Origin: JBASEY01 sp049652745
GTDB taxonomy: Bacteria; CSSED10-310
Direction: 5' to 3'
NCBI GenBank assembly: GCA_049652745.1
Contig: JBASEY010000006.1
Span: 1-23,663, forward strand
Length of the DNA stretch: 23,663 bases
Part shown: positions 1 through 7,998 of the stretch, in pieces
Numbering within the stretch: position 1 is the stretch's first letter
How the letters are laid out: each line of letters opens with the position of its first letter
Program-made: the position numbers and the translations under genes
Notes under the pieces: generated by a model
Database searches by the model: none
Told to the model about the DNA's origin: nothing
The model's input: the letters and a program-made list of their open reading frames with translations, nothing else

Positions 1-473
1 ATGGTAGCACACCAGATCAGGTGTATCGGGAAATGACATGGCAAGCAGCTTGAAAAAGAATAAGAACCGAATCATATACCATAACTTAATTCAACAATAC
101 CGTGGTTTGAAAATGGGGACCACTTCAGTTCAACTTCTATTTTTCCGAATTCGTCCACAGTTTAATTAAGTATAAAGAAAAGCCAACTCGATGTCAAAAA
201 AACCGATTCCCGTGGCGCCTTTTTAAAACTTCAGTATCTTGTATGCATGTGGAAACTCACATATCGAGGATTAAATTAATCGAGCCACCAATATAATTGG
301 AAGTCTGTCCCCGAAAAATAATGTTTTGATTTTCATGATGAAAAAATCTCGATATTTTATAATTATTTCCGTACATCGCTGAATATGAGATCAAAAACAG
401 CTACTAGTCAAATTGATCTTTTATCAGATTGATCTTGTGAATCAAAAACCGCTTTGATACCATCCTTCGCGTC
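1..473. other. gene-free left edge
   Basis: I see no convincing gene here. Reading frames are short and stop-rich on both strands. The stretch is AT-rich and contains an inverted copy of the GGGGACAGAC-type dispersed repeat, listed separately. Presumably it also carries the promoter of the radical SAM gene, but I could not identify a convincing -35/-10 pair. Confidence 0.5.
295..312 (-). repeat. GGGGACAGACTTCCAATT dispersed repeat, inverted copy
   Basis: Read on the minus strand, these 18 bases are GGGGACAGACTTCCAATT, identical to 3891-3908 on the plus strand. Related copies lie at 3509-3547 and 11699-11735. The family resembles short GGGGACAG-type intergenic repeats that I recall near Y1/REP-type transposases in other genomes, but no transposase gene is visible here. 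The identity is seen directly; the link to a transposase family is recollection. Confidence 0.7.
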
Positions 474-2009
474 ATGGATGTCGTACTGATTTCACCATAT
501 TCCGATATTGCCGCTCTTGGTATCAGAGGTATCTCCGCTGTTTTAAAGCAAGCCGGTCATCGTGTCCGGTTGATTTTTCTGCCGTATCAGTTCCCTGAGA
601 TCGAGCGGCGGCGGGATTTCATGTGCCGCTACTCGGACACTATTCTGGATCAGGCGCTGGAACTGTGCCAAGGCGCAAAAGTCATCGGCATCAGCGTGAT
701 GACAAATTATTTCGAGCAAGCCGCGACCCTTACTCAACACCTTCGCCACCATCTTTCGATTCCGATCATTTGGGGAGGCATACATCCGACGATATCGCCG
801 GAAACCTGTCTGGATTATTGTGATTTTGTCTGTGTCGGGGAAGGCGAATACGTCATGCTCGACGTTGTCGAGGCGCTGGCAAAAAACGAGGACATCTCCC
901 AGATAGCCAATATCGCCTCCAAAAAGAACGGCACCTTTATCCAGCAACCTCTCCGCCCGATCATCGAGGATCTGAACTCGCTTCCTTATTTCGACTATGA
1001 CATGGACGACCACCATGTCTTGGATCAGAATACCGACAAGATCATCGCGTTAAATACTGAATTGCTCCGAAAATATTTGACCAAACAGGCGCCGTCGATG
1101 GGCAGAGCCGCACTGTTTTACCAGACGATCGCCAGCCGAGGCTGCCCGCATAATTGCTCATACTGCTGCTGGCATGCGCTGAAGAAAATTTATGACATCA
1201 AGAAAAACATCCGGCGGCGATCGGTTGACCATATCATCGGCGAACTGGAGATCATCCTGGACCGCATGCCCTGGTTCAAAGAAATCACGTTTTCCGATGA
1301 TTCGTTTTTGGATGCCCCGGTGCGTGAAATCGAGCATTTCGCCGAGCGATACATCGAGGTAGCCGGAAAGCGACCGTTTCAGTGCCTGGCGGAACCCCGC
1401 ACGATCACTCGGGAGAGAATGGAGCCGTTGGTCAAAGCCGGCTTGGCGAACATACAGATCGGGATACAGAGTGGGTCGGAGCGAATCAAGGAGATGTATC
1501 GACGTACGCACAGCAACCAGCGGATCATCGAGATGGCGGAGCTGCTGAATACGTACATACCCCGAATTCGCCCGCCGATATATGATTTTATCCTGGACAA
1601 TCCGTGGGAAACGATTCAGGACAAATATGAAACTCTGCAGCTTCTGCTGAAAATGCCGCCACCGTTTTATCTGCAAATCTTTCGGCTGACGTTTTTCCCG
1701 GGAACAGGCCTCTTTGAAAAAGCGCTGGAAGACGGCCTGATTTCGACGGATATCCATGAAGTTTATAACCAGCAATATAATGAACGTGAAATCACGTATA
1801 TCAACCTGCTGTTTTCTGCGTTTTCCCGGCCGATACCACGGTGGTTGATGAAAGTTTTGTGTTCAAAGCTGTTTATCAAGATTTTTCACAACAAGCCGGT
1901 CAACAGCGTGTTGAAACAGGTACATGCCGTTTACCGAAAGCGTGTGTTGAATAAGCGTAAGCGTATGCTGGATCAGGCGCGCGCTGAGGCGAATCAGCCT
2001 CTTGATTGA
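474..2009 (+). CDS. B12-binding-type radical SAM protein
   Basis: This 511-residue protein has the layout of cobalamin-binding radical SAM enzymes. Residues 1-150 look like a Rossmann-type B12-binding domain, with GIRGISAVLKQAGH near residue 16, IIWGGIHPT near 98 and VGEGE near 121. It lacks the base-on DxHxxG motif, as many BchE/P-methylase-type members do. The radical SAM motif CPHNCSYC spans residues 224-231, its three cysteines spaced CxxxCxxC for the [4Fe-4S] cluster that cleaves S-adenosylmethionine. The core continues through FSDDSFLD near 283 and IGIQSGSE near 337. Family members methylate or rearrange unactivated carbons, or modify lipids, cofactors and natural products; the substrate here cannot be read from sequence. 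No clear Shine-Dalgarno precedes the ATG, so the start is less certain than the frame. The 3' end overlaps the convergent desulfidase gene by 16 bases. Confidence 0.85.
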   Translation: MDVVLISPYSDIAALGIRGISAVLKQAGHRVRLIFLPYQFPEIERRRDFMCRYSDTILDQALELCQGAKVIGISVMTNYFEQAATLTQHLRHHLSIPIIWGGIHPTISPETCLDYCDFVCVGEGEYVMLDVVEALAKNEDISQIANIASKKNGTFIQQPLRPIIEDLNSLPYFDYDMDDHHVLDQNTDKIIALNTELLRKYLTKQAPSMGRAALFYQTIASRGCPHNCSYCCWHALKKIYDIKKNIRRRSVDHIIGELEIILDRMPWFKEITFSDDSFLDAPVREIEHFAERYIEVAGKRPFQCLAEPRTITRERMEPLVKAGLANIQIGIQSGSERIKEMYRRTHSNQRIIEMAELLNTYIPRIRPPIYDFILDNPWETIQDKYETLQLLLKMPPPFYLQIFRLTFFPGTGLFEKALEDGLISTDIHEVYNQQYNEREITYINLLFSAFSRPIPRWLMKVLCSKLFIKIFHNKPVNSVLKQVHAVYRKRVLNKRKRMLDQARAEANQPLD

Positions 2010-3283
2010 TCGTTTTCCCGCATAATTTCCAGAATGACCCGATTGATTTGCGTCATCCCTTTGCCGCCGGTTTTCGCCAGGTTCTGAATGGTCTTCTCCG
2101 GAGTATCACCGGTGATACCTTCCAAGGCGGATACGCCGAAACCGTTGATGGCCATGTATGCGGCTCTGATAGCAGCATCGGTGGACCCGGCGACTTTTAC
2201 CGCACATCCTTCTTTGGCTCCATCGCAAAAAATTCCGCCTAGATCGCTGACAATGGTGTTGATGGCCAGACTCATTTTCTCGACGTCCGGGCCGCAACGC
2301 TGATAGACCAGCGCCACCGCCGCGCCCATGCCGGCTGCAATTGCGCATCCGCAGATCGCCGACAGATCACCGGTAAAACATTTTACGTAGGAGTTGATCA
2401 AATGACTCAACGTGATACTGCGTAAGATCAAGGTCTGATCGATACCCCACGCCTCGCCGATCAGATGCGCGACCAATATAGCGACAACACCCTGGTTTCC
2501 TGCGCCGCCGCTGGACATGACCGGATAGGACAAACCGGCCATACGACCATCCGATACGGCTGCCGTCTTCACTTTGCTTTGTGCGACCACATCCTTGTCA
2601 CAACCGGTCGCTTTCATCATCTCCCCAAGCTGATAGCCGACCTTTCGAAGCTTGATGCCTTCATCGACAACAGCCAAATTCATGTCGATGCCTTTTTGGA
2701 TATAGTCCAAATCGTCCTGATCGGCGTTTTCCGCCAGCCGAATCAAATCCTCGATCATCATTTTCCGCAATATCGCCTTATATTCCGGTTCAGGTTTTCT
2801 GCCCGGCAACGTTTTTTTGTCGATGACAGGCTGTCCGTCCCGTTCCAGTTTGACCACATTCGTGTGGCCGCCCGCGATGACGACCCTTACTGAATGCTCA
2901 GCGCTGCTGACAATGACCTCGATATACAAATCCTGTTGCGTGTCATCATAATCGATCGAAGCATGGCCGTCGGCGATAAACGTTTTTGCCTGTTCGACAA
3001 TTGCAGGAGTCGCCGCTTTCAAAATCTCCATTTTCATGTCCGGATCCGCCAGAAGCGCACCGATGACGCCAGCAACAAGATTACCCCGCTCACCACCTGT
3101 ATTCGGCACAATGACCGATTTGCCGTTTTTATAAACACCGGGATCGACCTTTATCCATACTTTTTGGACGGGTCCATCGAGTTCTTTGGCGGCGACTGCA
3201 GCAGAATAAGCGACGGCTATAGGCTCCGTACAACCAAATGCCGGGAATACTTCATGAGCAAAAATTTCTTTCAATATATCCAT
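1994..3283 (-). CDS. L-cysteine desulfidase / UPF0597 family protein
   Basis: This 429-residue protein belongs to the UPF0597 family, related to L-serine dehydratase alpha and including archaeal L-cysteine desulfidase and E. coli YhaM/CyuA. These cytosolic enzymes break cysteine into pyruvate, ammonia and sulfide using an oxygen-sensitive [4Fe-4S] cluster. The FGCTEP motif places Cys18 at the family's N-terminal conserved cysteine. Cys313, Cys353 and Cys360 are spaced 40 and 7 residues apart, which matches the cluster ligands I recall for the Methanocaldococcus enzyme. Other family blocks are VIVPNTGGERGN near 57 and GGAGNQG near 259. Full length. GAGGA lies about six bases before the ATG on the minus strand and supports this start. 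No cysteine transporter or regulator is adjacent. Serine or another beta-substituted amino acid as substrate cannot be excluded. Confidence 0.88.
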   Translation of the reverse strand: MDILKEIFAHEVFPAFGCTEPIAVAYSAAVAAKELDGPVQKVWIKVDPGVYKNGKSVIVPNTGGERGNLVAGVIGALLADPDMKMEILKAATPAIVEQAKTFIADGHASIDYDDTQQDLYIEVIVSSAEHSVRVVIAGGHTNVVKLERDGQPVIDKKTLPGRKPEPEYKAILRKMMIEDLIRLAENADQDDLDYIQKGIDMNLAVVDEGIKLRKVGYQLGEMMKATGCDKDVVAQSKVKTAAVSDGRMAGLSYPVMSSGGAGNQGVVAILVAHLIGEAWGIDQTLILRSITLSHLINSYVKCFTGDLSAICGCAIAAGMGAAVALVYQRCGPDVEKMSLAINTIVSDLGGIFCDGAKEGCAVKVAGSTDAAIRAAYMAINGFGVSALEGITGDTPEKTIQNLAKTGGKGMTQINRVILEIMRENDQSRG

Positions 3284-3471
3284 GACGATTCCTCGTAAAA
3301 ATTGGGGAAAATCACCGGATCAGTTTACCGGATAAATTGTCTTACGTCTAGATGCACCAATAGTCACCAATTTTTGAATCCACAAGACCGAAATACCTGC
3401 GGTCGGCACATATCTGCGCTATTTTTAGAAAAATAACAAATTTCCTAACCTGAAGAAACCTCATCCCCCGG

Positions 3472-3497
3472 CCCCTTCTCCATTGCTGGAGAAGGGG
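3472..3497. repeat. perfect 11-bp stem hairpin
   Basis: CCCCTTCTCCA (3472-3482) is followed after TTGC by its exact reverse complement TGGAGAAGGGG (3487-3497). On the plus strand the right arm is followed by a T-rich run, so it could end plus-strand transcription, but no plus-strand gene lies just upstream. Similar CTCATCCCCCGGCCCCTTCTCC-type words recur between genes in several other phyla, so a mobile or REP-like origin is more likely than a terminator. Confidence 0.7.
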
Positions 3498-3508
3498 GGT
3501 TGTTTTTC

Positions 3509-3547
3509 GGGGACAGACATCTGTACTTTCAGGGGGACAGATTTCCA
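3509..3547 (+). repeat. composite GGGGACAG dispersed repeat, left of island
   Basis: Two GGGGACAG boxes are joined by the spacer ACATCTGTACTTTC. The same arrangement, with two substitutions and a two-base length difference, occurs at 11699-11735 in the same orientation. Single-box relatives lie at 3891-3908 and, inverted, at 295-312. The two composite copies lie on either side of the exported-protein island. Confidence 0.8.
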
Positions 3548-3553
3548 GAAACC

Positions 3554-3568
3554 GCGCTCGCAGAGCGC
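3554..3568. repeat. GCGCTC-GCA-GAGCGC palindrome, copy 1
   Basis: A 6-bp perfect stem with a GCA loop. The same 15 bases occur at 3839-3853, and both copies follow an A-rich CCAG(A/G)AACC context. A short REP-like palindrome of unknown role. Confidence 0.7.
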
Positions 3569-3584
3569 ACAACTATCCTTTATT

Positions 3585-3686
3585 GTCTGAACACGATTAC
3601 GGGATTAAAGGATTACCAGGATTAGTCTTTGCTTTCTTGTAATCTAATCCTGGCCATCTTTGTAATCTTTGGAATCGTGTTCAAAC
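3585..3686. repeat. long imperfect inverted repeat
   Basis: The left arm (3585-3625) and right arm (3644-3686) pair when one is reverse-complemented. The outer ends share TGAACACGATT and the inner ends share CCAGGATTAG; between them are related GATTA-rich words. The loop is about 18 bases. There is no coding potential. It resembles non-autonomous palindromic elements of the kind AACACGATTA...TAATCGTGTT that I recall between genes in diverse environmental bacteria. It may be a MITE-like element or may fold as RNA. Confidence 0.75.
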
Positions 3687-3807
3687 TAGCATTGGGGAAG
3701 CGAGGTTACTTTCAATAACTAATCACCAAGTGTTAAGATTTCAAAATCTATAGTTCTTGAACCCCAAAAAGGTTGTTCAACAGAAATGAACCTACCGAAA
3801 AACCACA

Positions 3808-3882
3808 ACCAGAAACTTAGTACCAGAAACCAGGAACCGCGCTCGCAGAGCGCTTCTCAGCACGCAGGACTCAGTACTCAGC
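3808..3882. repeat. degenerate short-word repeats plus second GCGCTCGCAGAGCGC palindrome
   Basis: ACCAGAAAC occurs at 3808-3816 and 3822-3830 and is followed by the variant ACCAGGAAC. The 15-base palindrome of 3554-3568 recurs at 3839-3853. After it, the word CTCAG recurs several times around 3856-3880. This looks like worn repetitive intergenic DNA rather than a gene. Confidence 0.55.
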
Positions 3883-3890
3883 GCTAATCG

Positions 3891-3908
3891 GGGGACAGAC
3901 TTCCAATT
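3891..3908 (+). repeat. GGGGACAGACTTCCAATT dispersed repeat
   Basis: Eighteen bases identical to the reverse complement of 295-312. The first 15 also match the second box of the composite repeat at 11721-11735. It adds to the repeat cluster on the left side of the island. Confidence 0.75.
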
Positions 3909-4219
3909 TAATCCTATTGTAGATCTGGATGTTATTAGCGATCATTTGCGGTTAATAAAAATGAGAGAGACCAACGGTGTTGCGCAAGCAAAGCGAGAGC
4001 TTACAGCGCAGAGTGAGGGAGACATGGTTGGCTGCTACTCAGAAAACAGTTATGGCAATTATGTTTTCATGACCATATAATCTTAGATGAAATCTGTTAC
4101 AATCGTTTGCGTTAGGCATAACCGGAAAGTTTAGAATTTGACACAAGTGAGCAATTCCTTTTAAGTTTTAAGCAAATGTTGCACAAAAGGTTCATTTTAA
4201 TCTGTTGAGGAAAAAAATC
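3909..4219. other. gene-free stretch upstream of the first propeller gene
   Basis: I see no convincing gene. A 39-codon frame starting at 3961 lacks a ribosome-binding site and recognisable content, so I do not call it. The downstream part probably carries the promoter and leader of the propeller-peptidase pair; a candidate -35 is listed separately. Confidence 0.4.
4138..4166 (+). promoter_or_regulatory. candidate sigma70-type promoter for the propeller-M23 pair
   Basis: A perfect TTGACA (4138-4143) is followed after 17 bases by TTAAGT (4161-4166), a poor -10. It lies about 55 bases before the ATG at 4220. The -35 match and spacing support it; the weak -10 keeps confidence low. Confidence 0.35.
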
Positions 4220-5659
4220 ATGAAAAGAAAGCTTTCAGCGATAATGATTCTGTTTCAAGTAATCGTTGTGTTTACAGGTCTTGCCTCTGAAAATGATCTA
4301 CCCCTGAATGAGCGCATCAAAATCCTCACTATAACTCCTTATGGTGAAGCAACCAGGGCAATATTTGAAGACCCGCTGCAAGACATCACGTATGAAGCCA
4401 TAAAGGAATCAGTTCTTCGGAAAATTCGGACTGGCTATAAACCGGACTGTGGATGCGATTTCGACAATGCGTTTTTCCTGAGCCTTGCTAATCGCCCGAT
4501 CCCTTACGGGGGAGAGCGGGACAATCCACCTATGATCCGGTTTCCCGGAACCTTCAAGGAAGGCGGCGATAAACTGATTGATATTCGGATTCAATGCAAG
4601 ATAATCCTTTCTCAAAACAAAAAATATGCAGGTCTGGTATTTCAACAACACATTAATACCGGATTGAAACATCAGCATTTTCTGCTTGTGAACTCGAAAG
4701 GCGATATCCTGTGGGAGATGCCGCACGAGATGAAAGAAACACTGGCGGATAACATGCTAAAAAGAATCATGTTTCCAGAAGACGCGAAAGAAAACACCTA
4801 TGATTTCTGTCAAGTGTCAAATGATGGGAAGTTCGTGTTTTTGCGGGGATCAGTTTTTCGCGGAGACAGAGGTTGGGTAATATATGGTTTAGACGGGAAG
4901 ATAACAAAAGAGAATCACATATACAGCCTTTATCCGGTATTGTCCGACAAAGGCGACTATCTTCTGGTTCAGGAAAACAACAAATCGGATGTTTCTGAGT
5001 TTGATGATGAGTCCGGCACTTCTTGTTATGATGCCAATTCCGGAGAATTGCTCTGGCGAAACAAAAACATCCTGCCGATTCAGGACGCAGGGTATTTTAT
5101 TTCGCCCAGTGGAAACAAAATTCTGGCCTGCCGGAAAGGATTCTTTTATGACCTATGCCTTCTCAATAAAAATGGCAAAATCCTTTCTACGGCAACTGGT
5201 TTCGAAAAGGAGAGATATTCTGCAGATTTGGCAAGTATGTTCTGGTCACCCTGTGAAACGTTGCTGATTATCAGAAAAACACTATTAGGTGATGATTTGA
5301 AGTATTTCAAGAATCGGAGAAATGTTCATTCATTTCCGGATATTACATCTGGGTTGAAAAGCAATAATGCCGGATTGTTTATTACGGATGTTATTCCGTT
5401 GACGGAACAGAATCTTGTTGCAGTGGGTTTCCAAAAGCCGAACAGTTTTGAGATACCCATTGAAAACTACAAAAGATACAGGTTTATAGCCCTTCTGGAT
5501 TACCAGATGGAAATTCAAGGTGTAACGCTTTTCCAAACCGCTTTTTCTGAAGATAGCGCCAATCGGCTATCAGTGGATTCCAGATCGGGAACACTTTTTT
5601 GGAACACGAACCACTTTTCGCTCCAAGCCGAATTTAACTTGTTTGGAGATTCGGAATGA
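4220..5659 (+). CDS. exported predicted beta-propeller protein 1
   Basis: I take the ATG at 4220 (479 residues) rather than the TTG at 4205. GAGG at 4207-4210 sits nine bases before this ATG, and the protein then begins with a clean signal peptide, MKRKLSAIMILFQVIVVFTG followed by LAS. The mature part shows repeated sheet-and-turn blocks typical of WD40/PQQ-like propellers, such as VSNDGKFVFLRG, SDKGDYLLVQ, DANSGELLWRNK and SPSGNKILAC. No catalytic residues are recognisable, and its function is unknown. The stop overlaps the start of the M23 peptidase gene by four bases (ATGA), so the two are probably translationally coupled. It is more diverged than the two minus-strand propeller proteins, with which it shares architecture more than sequence. 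A binding or sensing partner for the peptidase is inference. Confidence 0.7.
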   Translation: MKRKLSAIMILFQVIVVFTGLASENDLPLNERIKILTITPYGEATRAIFEDPLQDITYEAIKESVLRKIRTGYKPDCGCDFDNAFFLSLANRPIPYGGERDNPPMIRFPGTFKEGGDKLIDIRIQCKIILSQNKKYAGLVFQQHINTGLKHQHFLLVNSKGDILWEMPHEMKETLADNMLKRIMFPEDAKENTYDFCQVSNDGKFVFLRGSVFRGDRGWVIYGLDGKITKENHIYSLYPVLSDKGDYLLVQENNKSDVSEFDDESGTSCYDANSGELLWRNKNILPIQDAGYFISPSGNKILACRKGFFYDLCLLNKNGKILSTATGFEKERYSADLASMFWSPCETLLIIRKTLLGDDLKYFKNRRNVHSFPDITSGLKSNNAGLFITDVIPLTEQNLVAVGFQKPNSFEIPIENYKRYRFIALLDYQMEIQGVTLFQTAFSEDSANRLSVDSRSGTLFWNTNHFSLQAEFNLFGDSE

Positions 5660-6717
5660 AACTGGTGAGATTCTCATTTTGGGTTATTCTGTTAATCTCG
5701 ACAACAGTAAGCTCAGAAGAGTGGCCTGTTTTTTCACCCTCTACTTTGGACTCTACACGAGATCCAGCGAACTCCAACTTGGCAGAAATCCCACTTCGAA
5801 GCATTGTGATAAATGATAAATTCGATTGTGCACCTGGTTGCAGTTGGACAATCGAGATGATTTCTAGACGAAATTTCAGAATTTGGAGCAACGATTTACC
5901 TTTGGAAGAAGAAATCGGTCATGCAAAAAAGGAATTTCTCTTTTCAAAAGGAATCTTGAAATTGATTAATCGAGAAAAGATTACCTTATGGAGCAAATGG
6001 ATATTCTCTCAGGAGCCTCCCAATCCCGGGGATCGTTTTTACATCACCGTGACATCCAGCGGCGAACAGGCTGGAAAGTTATCTGGCGGGTATTGCGATT
6101 ACACAGACGCCGTCTCCGTTTGGCATAATTATCACAGTGGCATTGACATTGGCGATGTGGAAAACCTCGTTGCACCGACCCCAACCGCAGCGCCCAGCGA
6201 ACCGACACCGATCCCAGGCGCGGTCTGTCACATCTATCCTGTTCGCGATGGTGAAGTTGTGGCAGTCAAAATGCTAATTGGCGGGGATAAAGCTGTCGTT
6301 GTGAAAACATCCACGGACATTTACGATTGGTACAGTCACGTTCAAAATGACATTTTTGACGTTAAAGATTATGCTTCCAATCCCGTTCAGGTTATGGCGA
6401 ACGGACCTTTTGCCACAAGATTGTCATCGCTGGTGTTCCATTATTATCCGCATCTGCATTTCGGCGTTTACAACGATGCTCAAGGTGGTTTATTGAGCAC
6501 AAAATCTATCAAGAACCCTTTGAATAACTTTGTACCATACTATGAACTTTCTGTGCCGCCTCCCGTCGTGACCGAACGTCAGGATGTCCATGGTATCTGC
6601 TTTCGAGCAGACGACCACGGATTGCCCACGCCACTGCCGTCCAATACCATGCCGTTTCGAATGTTCAACGGAAACTTCTCGCCTGATGCCTCATTGCACA
6701 GTCCGGGTGCAACATAA
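5656..6717 (+). CDS. exported M23 (LytM-type) peptidase, altered C-terminus
   Basis: A 353-residue exported protein with signal peptide MKLVRFSFWVILLISTTVSS. The M23 metallopeptidase signature is present: HxxxD in YHSGIDIG (His160, Asp164), His228 in YSHV, and HLHFG (His266, His268). M23 enzymes use zinc to cut peptide cross-links in peptidoglycan, and some members are inactive regulators of other cell-wall enzymes. Oddly, a Pro/Thr-rich stretch (about 173-187) sits inside the domain, between the first zinc motif and the IYPVRDGEV strand. An NPLN motif at 287-290 is shared with the paralog at 6579-7994. From about residue 308 the sequence is encoded antisense to the DUF1565-like part of that paralog, so the tail is probably not native. 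GGAG seven bases before the ATG and the ATGA overlap support the start. Confidence 0.8.
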   Translation: MKLVRFSFWVILLISTTVSSEEWPVFSPSTLDSTRDPANSNLAEIPLRSIVINDKFDCAPGCSWTIEMISRRNFRIWSNDLPLEEEIGHAKKEFLFSKGILKLINREKITLWSKWIFSQEPPNPGDRFYITVTSSGEQAGKLSGGYCDYTDAVSVWHNYHSGIDIGDVENLVAPTPTAAPSEPTPIPGAVCHIYPVRDGEVVAVKMLIGGDKAVVVKTSTDIYDWYSHVQNDIFDVKDYASNPVQVMANGPFATRLSSLVFHYYPHLHFGVYNDAQGGLLSTKSIKNPLNNFVPYYELSVPPPVVTERQDVHGICFRADDHGLPTPLPSNTMPFRMFNGNFSPDASLHSPGAT

Positions 6718-7994
6718 ACTCGATGAGTATCCGAGGCCACGGACAACGCTTTATGTATCGATTTGAACGGTGAATCCGAACTGGTTCCAGTGTTGTTTTG
6801 GTCATCGCCGTTTTCACAATCCACCCACCAGTTGTAATTCATCGGAATGACATGGACTATCACGAACCGGTTCAACGGCGTCGGAAATCCCGGAATGTCT
6901 TTATGAACAACCTCGAAAACCAGTGGGATCGGCGTTCCATTGGGATAGTTTTCTGTGTTGAAAATCCCTTTATCAGTATTGGCTTCGATAACCATGGATG
7001 GCTGTGGTGTGGGGTCCTTAACGAATAAGCGATAGTAAATTTTGTCGTTACCGGTAGATATGCAAGGATTTTCCGTATGATAAACGACCTTCACATCATG
7101 TCTTTCGTCATATGGAATAACGTCAAACCGCAGCCGGTAGTCCCATTGAGCAGACGAGGATTCATGGTATCCGATCTCATATACCCCGTGATAATCCGGC
7201 GCGTTTGTTTGGTCATAAGCTTTGAGGACAAACTGCAATCGACCTTGGGCATAGACGACTTTCGGTGTTGGCGTCAACGCAAAGTCAAAATGAATCCGTC
7301 CGCCTCCGGCAGGATCAGGAATCGGCGTAAAATACGCTTTGCCCGGTGTCGGCGTCGGAGCCCATACTTTGCTCAGATCGTTGTCGGGAAGAATGAAAAG
7401 ATCTTCGATGTACGGCGGCGGAGGGCCAGGCGTCTTTTTCGGAGTGGGAGTCCAGGGCGGCGGAAGATAATTCAGTGGATTGTGGGCATCGCCGGATGTT
7501 TCATATTTTGGCGTTTGGCCAGGTTGAACGTCTCTGATTTCAAAATGCAAGTGAGGACGATAACCTCCCGTTCCGCCAACTTCACCAATTTGAGTTGCAA
7601 TTGTTACGGGTGTGTTGACACCCGGAAATTGCGGAGGATCGTCTTCTATTAAGTGGAGATAATTTGTGATTTGACCGTTGTCGTGTTCCACCGTAATTGT
7701 GAAACCTGAACCCTCTATCATTTCTTTTGTTCTTATAACACCATCGGCTGAAGGATAAACCGCTTGCCCTTCCGCATTTTTCATGTCGATTCCCATATGC
7801 AGATGGCCTGAACGAAAAGAGCCCAAGGAACTAATAATTCTCAAATCGGATCGTGGCCACAAGAAATAATACGGAGTTGCCGTGGCTGTCGGTGTCACGC
7901 TTGGTGACGGTGTCGGCGTTTGAGCTAAAGAAAGAGCAGGAAACAACAGCAAGCTCAAAATGAGAAAAGGCTTGGATAATCTTCGGTTTTTCAT
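6579..7994 (-). CDS. exported M23 peptidase with truncated DUF1565-like C-terminus
   Basis: I start this 471-residue protein at the ATG at 7994, not at the upstream frame opening at 8036. GAGG lies nine bases upstream, and the first residues are then a clean signal peptide, MKNRRLSKPFLILSLLLFPA followed by LSLAQ. A Thr/Pro-rich stretch (about 26-41) precedes an M23 domain with HLHMGID (His66, Asp70), His114 in YLHL and PHLHFE (His148, His150). NPLN follows near 172, then Pro/Thr linkers and a central beta-rich region. The last 80 or so residues start as a DUF1565-like beta-helix domain (WWVDCENGDDQNN, SPFKSIHKAL, VYVAPG). This ends far short of the family's usual size, after PLNIRNGMVLDGSG. 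The gene begins four bases after the stop of propeller 2. Probable role: periplasmic or surface cell-wall hydrolase or its regulator. Confidence 0.8.
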   Translation of the reverse strand: MKNRRLSKPFLILSLLLFPALSLAQTPTPSPSVTPTATATPYYFLWPRSDLRIISSLGSFRSGHLHMGIDMKNAEGQAVYPSADGVIRTKEMIEGSGFTITVEHDNGQITNYLHLIEDDPPQFPGVNTPVTIATQIGEVGGTGGYRPHLHFEIRDVQPGQTPKYETSGDAHNPLNYLPPPWTPTPKKTPGPPPPYIEDLFILPDNDLSKVWAPTPTPGKAYFTPIPDPAGGGRIHFDFALTPTPKVVYAQGRLQFVLKAYDQTNAPDYHGVYEIGYHESSSAQWDYRLRFDVIPYDERHDVKVVYHTENPCISTGNDKIYYRLFVKDPTPQPSMVIEANTDKGIFNTENYPNGTPIPLVFEVVHKDIPGFPTPLNRFVIVHVIPMNYNWWVDCENGDDQNNTGTSSDSPFKSIHKALSVASDTHRVYVAPGLCNEASGEKFPLNIRNGMVLDGSGVGNPWSSARKQIPWTS

Positions 7995-7998
7995 CGGA

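Noticed and set aside
3472..3510. Rho-independent terminator
   Set aside because: The hairpin is strong and a T-rich run follows on the plus strand, but no plus-strand gene ends nearby; a repeat element is more likely.
3961..4080. 39-codon frame in the gene-free stretch
   Set aside because: No ribosome-binding site, no recognisable content, and it lies in repeat-rich DNA.
4205..4219. TTG start for propeller 1
   Set aside because: This TTG overlaps the Shine-Dalgarno sequence that serves the ATG at 4220.
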